Assembly: GCA_038207585.1 (NCBI GenBank)
Contig: JBBQZP010000063.1
Location: forward strand, 1-7,802
Direction: 5' to 3'
From: JBBQZP01 sp038207585
Lineage (GTDB): Bacteria > Pseudomonadota > Alphaproteobacteria > Rhodobacterales > Rhodobacteraceae
Length of the DNA: 7,802 nt
Position numbers and translations under genes: made by a program
The notes under the pieces: model-generated
What the model was told of the DNA's origin: nothing
Seen by the model: only the letters and a program-made list of their open reading frames with translations
Databases searched by the model: none
Shown: one piece after another, positions 5,208 to 7,802 of the stretch
How the letters are laid out: each line of letters starts with the position of its first letter
Position numbering within the stretch: position 1 is the stretch's first letter

Positions 5208-6659
5208 CTAAACCCCACTCGCCGGAATACCCGTCCGCGCCACGGGACGCGGCGCTGTCAGATCCTTCCACTGAGTCAGCGCGCGATTGACGGCACCGTT
5301 GGGCGGGCGGGCGACGAACTTGCCGTGGCCTTCCTCGGTCTGCACCGCGCCGTCCATCACCGCGATCTTGCCGCGCGTCAGGGTATAGCGCGGCAGGCCC
5401 GTTACAACTTTGCCCTCGAACACGTTGTAATCAATGGCGGACTGCTGTTTGGCGGCGGTGATGGTTTTCGACTTCGCCGGGTCGAACACCACCAGATCAG
5501 CATCCGCCCCCACCAGCACCGCGCCCTTTTTCGGGTAGCAATTCAAGATCTTGGCGATGTTTGTTGATGTGACGGCCACGAATTCGTTCATCGTGATCCG
5601 CCCCGTGGCCGCCCCGTGCGTCCACAGCATCGGCAGCCGGTCCTCCAAGCCTCCGGTGCCGTTCGGGATCTTGGTGAAATCGCCCAAGCCAAAGCGTTTT
5701 TGCTTGGTGGTAAAGGCGCAGTGATCCGTCGCCACCACCTGCAAAGACCCCGCCGAAAGCCCCGCCCAAAGACTGTCCTGATGGCGCTTGTCGCGGAACG
5801 GGGGCGACATCACGCGGCGCGCGGCGTGGTCCCAGTCGGGGTTGGCATATTCGCCCTCATCCAGCGTCAGGTGCTGGATCAGTGGCTCGCCGTAAACCCG
5901 CTTGCCCAGCATCCGCGCGCGGCGGATCGCCTCATGCGCCTCTTCACACGACGTATGCACGATATAGACCGGCACGCCCGCCATATCGGCGATCATGATG
6001 GCGCGGTTTGTGGCCTCCCCCTCCACTTCGGGGGGGCGGGAATAGGCGTGGGCTTCGGGGCCGGTGTTGCCTGCGGCCATCAGTTTGCGCTGCAACTCGG
6101 CCACCACATCGCCGTTTTCGGCATGCACAAACGGGATCGCCCCAAGGTCCGCGCAGCGGGTGAAGCTGGCAAACATCTCATCATCATTCACCATCAACGC
6201 GCCCTTGTAGGCCATGAAGTGCTTGAAGCTGTTGATGCCGGCCTCGGTCACCGTCTTCATGTCATCCCAGACCTGCTCGCCCCACCAGGTGATCGCCATG
6301 TGATAGGAATAATCACACGCCGCCCGCCCGGATTTGTTGTGCCACATCTGCATGGCATCCATCAGGCCCTGCCCTTGCCCCGGCAGCACGAAATCAACCA
6401 CCATCGTGGTGCCGCCAGACAGCGCCGCCCGCGTGCCGGATTCGAAATCATCCGCCGAATAGGTGCCCATGAAGGGCATCTCCAGATGCGTATGCGGATC
6501 AATCCCGCCGGGCATGACGTAGCAGCCAGTGGCATCGAGTTCGGTGCCACCGCGCAGGTTCGGCCCAATGGCGGTGATGGTGCCGTTCTCGATTTGCACG
6601 TCGGCCTTGTAGGTAAGGTCGGCAGTGACGACGGTGCCGTTGCGGATGGTGGTGGTCAT
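5208..6659 (-). CDS. hydA: Dihydropyrimidinase (D-hydantoinase family)
   Basis: A 483-aa cytoplasmic amidohydrolase (EC 3.5.2.2) that opens 5,6-dihydrouracil or dihydrothymine to the N-carbamoyl-beta-amino acid, step 2 of reductive pyrimidine catabolism. Key residues of the binuclear zinc site are visible: His56 and His58 in GGIDPHTHLE, the carboxylated Lys146 in SFKHFMAYKG, His179 in VHAENGD, His235 in IVHTS and Asp312 in ATDHCAF. Tyr151 and Asn333 (IPNGTGG) fit the substrate-binding positions. This complete set separates it from allantoinase and dihydroorotase, although hydantoins may also be used. The ATG at 6659 has GAGGA 8 nt upstream, inside the end of the preceding gene, with a 4-nt gap after that gene's TAG; an upstream TTG-type extension was rejected. 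Its TAG abuts the VOC gene. Length is normal for the family. Confidence 0.96.
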   Translation of the reverse strand: MTTTIRNGTVVTADLTYKADVQIENGTITAIGPNLRGGTELDATGCYVMPGGIDPHTHLEMPFMGTYSADDFESGTRAALSGGTTMVVDFVLPGQGQGLMDAMQMWHNKSGRAACDYSYHMAITWWGEQVWDDMKTVTEAGINSFKHFMAYKGALMVNDDEMFASFTRCADLGAIPFVHAENGDVVAELQRKLMAAGNTGPEAHAYSRPPEVEGEATNRAIMIADMAGVPVYIVHTSCEEAHEAIRRARMLGKRVYGEPLIQHLTLDEGEYANPDWDHAARRVMSPPFRDKRHQDSLWAGLSAGSLQVVATDHCAFTTKQKRFGLGDFTKIPNGTGGLEDRLPMLWTHGAATGRITMNEFVAVTSTNIAKILNCYPKKGAVLVGADADLVVFDPAKSKTITAAKQQSAIDYNVFEGKVVTGLPRYTLTRGKIAVMDGAVQTEEGHGKFVARPPNGAVNRALTQWKDLTAPRPVARTGIPASGV

Positions 6660-6663
6660 GGGC

Positions 6664-7134
6664 CTATTCCTCTTTAAGTTGGTCAAGGCGCGCTTCGCTA
6701 CGGATCGACCTCACGTCAGCTTCGCGCGCCAGCTTCTCAGAATGATGCGTTTGTCGAAGCGCATAGAGTGCGGCAATTGCAGAAAGCGCGCTTAAGACAA
6801 TCCCGAACCAAGACAGCCAACGGTCGCCGTTGCGCTCTTGTCGCGCTTGGAAATCAAGCAGTAAGTCTTTTGCTTGATCCTCTGTGACCTCTCCGTTGCA
6901 CGGATGGTTTTGGCAAATGGAACCGGCCCACTTTTGCGTTGCCAGATCTGCGCTGTTTGTGGCCGAAAATGAATCTTCGAGTTCTCGCCCACGCTGTTCA
7001 AGCTCTGGCGGAAGGCCACAACAGCCACCATCACCAGCATCACCAGCATCACCAAAAGCGTAGGTGAGTTGTGGCAATGCTAGTGTCAGCACGACAGCAA
7101 AGATAGTTGATGTCAGTAGTTGACCGTTTTTCAC
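6664..7134 (-). CDS. Unknown signal-peptide protein with one C-terminal membrane helix
   Basis: I do not recognise this 156-aa protein. The GTG at 7134 overlaps the TGA of the amidohydrolase (GTGA), giving MKNGQLLTSTIFAVVLTLAL..., a good signal sequence with likely cleavage after TYA (residue 26). Then come a Gly/Asp repeat GDAGDAGDGG with adjacent Cys38-Cys39, a charged stretch with Cys74 and Cys79 (ICQNHPC), a membrane helix at about 106-126 (WLSWFGIVLSALSAIAALYA) and a basic/acidic, probably coiled-coil tail (LAREADVRSIRSEARLDQLK). The predicted topology is a periplasmic domain of about 80 aa and a cytoplasmic C-terminal tail. A longer frame to 7197 would overlap the amidohydrolase and lose the signal peptide. 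Base composition is visibly lower in GC than both neighbours, suggesting insertion into the operon. Its TAG lies 4 nt before the dihydropyrimidinase ATG, whose SD it contains, so it is co-translated. Function is unknown. Confidence 0.72.
   Translation of the reverse strand: MKNGQLLTSTIFAVVLTLALPQLTYAFGDAGDAGDGGCCGLPPELEQRGRELEDSFSATNSADLATQKWAGSICQNHPCNGEVTEDQAKDLLLDFQARQERNGDRWLSWFGIVLSALSAIAALYALRQTHHSEKLAREADVRSIRSEARLDQLKEE
6668..6675 (-). promoter_or_regulatory. Shine-Dalgarno of dihydropyrimidinase inside the upstream gene
   Basis: AAAGAGGA on the minus strand encodes the last Lys-Glu-Glu codons of the small membrane protein and sits 8 nt before the ATG at 6659. It fixes that start and ties the expression of the two genes. 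Confidence 0.75.
7030..7054. repeat. Short tandem repeat, 9-bp unit, about 2.8 copies
   Basis: The unit ATCACCAGC is repeated from 7030 to 7054. On the coding (minus) strand it gives the Gly-Asp-Ala repeats just after the predicted signal-peptide cleavage site. Because the unit is a multiple of three, slippage would change the linker length without breaking the frame. Confidence 0.8.
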
Positions 7135-7802
7135 CCCACCACCCCCGCCACGTCCAACACCGCGTGCAGCAGAACATCCGTCCCCGCCGCTGCCCATTCC
7201 GGGCTGATCTCCTCGGCCTCGTTATGGCTCAGCCCCCCCACGCAGGGGCACATCACCATCACGGTCGGCGCTACGCGGTTGATCCAGCAGGCGTCGTGGC
7301 CTGCGCCAGAGATGATATCCATATGCGACAGGCCAAGGAGGTCGGCGGCCCCGCGCACCACCTTCACCAGTCCCGGATCGAACGTCACCGGGTCGAAGTG
7401 GCCGACATCGGCGATCTCGATCCCCAGCCCCAGTTCCGCTGCCACCGCATGGGCCGCGCGGGTCACTTCGGCCTTCATCGCATCAAGTTTCCCCTGTTCG
7501 GGGCTGCGGATATCGACGGTAAAGACCGCCTTCCCCGGAATGACGTTGCGCGAGTTGGGGTAGACGTTGGCCTGCCCCACGGTGCCCACCGCGTTCGGTT
7601 GATGCGCCATCGCAATCTGATGCACGCGCTCGATAATGCGCGCCATCCCCAAGCCCGCGTTCACCCGCAATCCCATCGGGGTTGATCCGGTATGCGCATC
7701 GCGACCCGTCAGCGTGACCTCCAGCCACCACAGGCCCTGCCCGTGGGTGACGACGCCAATCGACTTGCCCGCCGCCTCAAGGATCGGCCCCTGTTCGATG
7801 TG
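7131..7802 (-). CDS. Zn-dependent amidohydrolase, beta-ureidopropionase/N-carbamoyl amino acid hydrolase type, C-terminal part
   Basis: The frame stays open to the right edge, giving the last 223 residues of a protein that is usually about 400-415 aa. It belongs to the M20-type hydantoinase/carbamoylase family. Visible hallmarks are HIEQGPILE at the window edge (the catalytic region), GRDAHTGSTPM with the dimerisation-domain His that reaches into the partner's active site, NVIPGKAVFTVDIRSP, SGAGHDACW and GGLSHNEAEE with the C-terminal metal-ligand His. Beside dihydropyrimidinase the likely reaction is hydrolysis of N-carbamoyl-beta-alanine or beta-aminoisobutyrate to the beta-amino acid, CO2 and ammonia (EC 3.5.1.6). 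Allantoate amidohydrolase and L-N-carbamoylase share these motifs and cannot be excluded from this fragment. Its TGA overlaps the GTG of the next gene. It is the most upstream visible gene of the operon, so the promoter lies beyond the edge. Confidence 0.9.
   Translation of the reverse strand, partial: HIEQGPILEAAGKSIGVVTHGQGLWWLEVTLTGRDAHTGSTPMGLRVNAGLGMARIIERVHQIAMAHQPNAVGTVGQANVYPNSRNVIPGKAVFTVDIRSPEQGKLDAMKAEVTRAAHAVAAELGLGIEIADVGHFDPVTFDPGLVKVVRGAADLLGLSHMDIISGAGHDACWINRVAPTVMVMCPCVGGLSHNEAEEISPEWAAAGTDVLLHAVLDVAGVVG

Noticed and set aside
5616..6677. 353-codon plus-strand frame opposite dihydropyrimidinase
   Set aside because: Shadow of a gene with a complete catalytic residue set on the other strand; no recognisable domain.
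7135..7197. Longer N-terminus for the small membrane protein, from 7197
   Set aside because: It would overlap the amidohydrolase coding sequence by more than 60 bp and place a Gly-rich stretch before an evident signal peptide; the GTGA overlap at 7134 fits the operon's style.
1..7802. CRISPR array, tRNA/rRNA, insertion sequence or prophage genes
   Set aside because: No regularly spaced direct repeats, no cloverleaf or rRNA-like sequence, and no transposase, integrase or terminal inverted repeats were seen; the two-copy element is too far apart and too different in context to be insertion-sequence ends.

Overview
The window is high-GC DNA whose gene content, codon use and intergenic style suggest an alphaproteobacterium, most likely of the Rhodobacteraceae (Roseobacter-like). 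This is an inference from family resemblance; no taxonomic marker gene is present.

Layout. At the left edge (1-256, minus strand) is the N-terminal part of an XRE-type regulator resembling the short-chain acyl-CoA regulators (ScfR/PccR/RamB family). A control region (257-407) with repeated TTTACA boxes separates it from a divergent, lower-GC orphan gene (408-851, plus strand). From 852 to 1060 there is no credible gene; this stretch holds a structured repeat, a perfect A/T-rich inverted repeat and the terminator of the long operon to its right.

From 1061 to the right edge everything is on the minus strand and looks like one operon, read from high to low coordinates: a zinc-dependent amidohydrolase of the beta-ureidopropionase type (7131-7802, cut by the edge), a small signal-peptide/membrane protein of unknown function (6664-7134), dihydropyrimidinase (5208-6659), a VOC/glyoxalase-fold protein (4782-5207), then a complete ABC importer: ATPase (4006-4785), two permeases (3040-3897 and 2096-3043) and an NMT1/ThiY-like periplasmic binding protein (1061-2041). 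Most junctions are 4-nt ATGA/GTGA overlaps, abutments or gaps of a few bases. The exceptions are 108 bp between ATPase and first permease, holding the second copy of the structured repeat, and 54 bp before the binding protein, holding a GC-rich stem-loop.

How it works together. Dihydropyrimidinase opens the dihydropyrimidine ring to an N-carbamoyl-beta-amino acid, and the amidohydrolase would release ammonia, CO2 and beta-alanine (or beta-aminoisobutyrate). These are steps 2 and 3 of reductive pyrimidine catabolism; the dihydropyrimidine dehydrogenase genes are not in the window and could lie beyond 7802. The binding protein belongs to a family that includes thiamine-pyrimidine binders, so the importer probably brings in a pyrimidine, dihydropyrimidine, hydantoin or related ring. 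The exact substrate cannot be read from the sequence.

Most worth a second look: a two-copy intergenic element with identical outer parts and a central hairpin whose sequence changes while its pairing is kept; the unknown secreted/membrane gene inside the catabolic operon; and the VOC gene between enzyme and importer. No complete novel defence or mobile system was seen.
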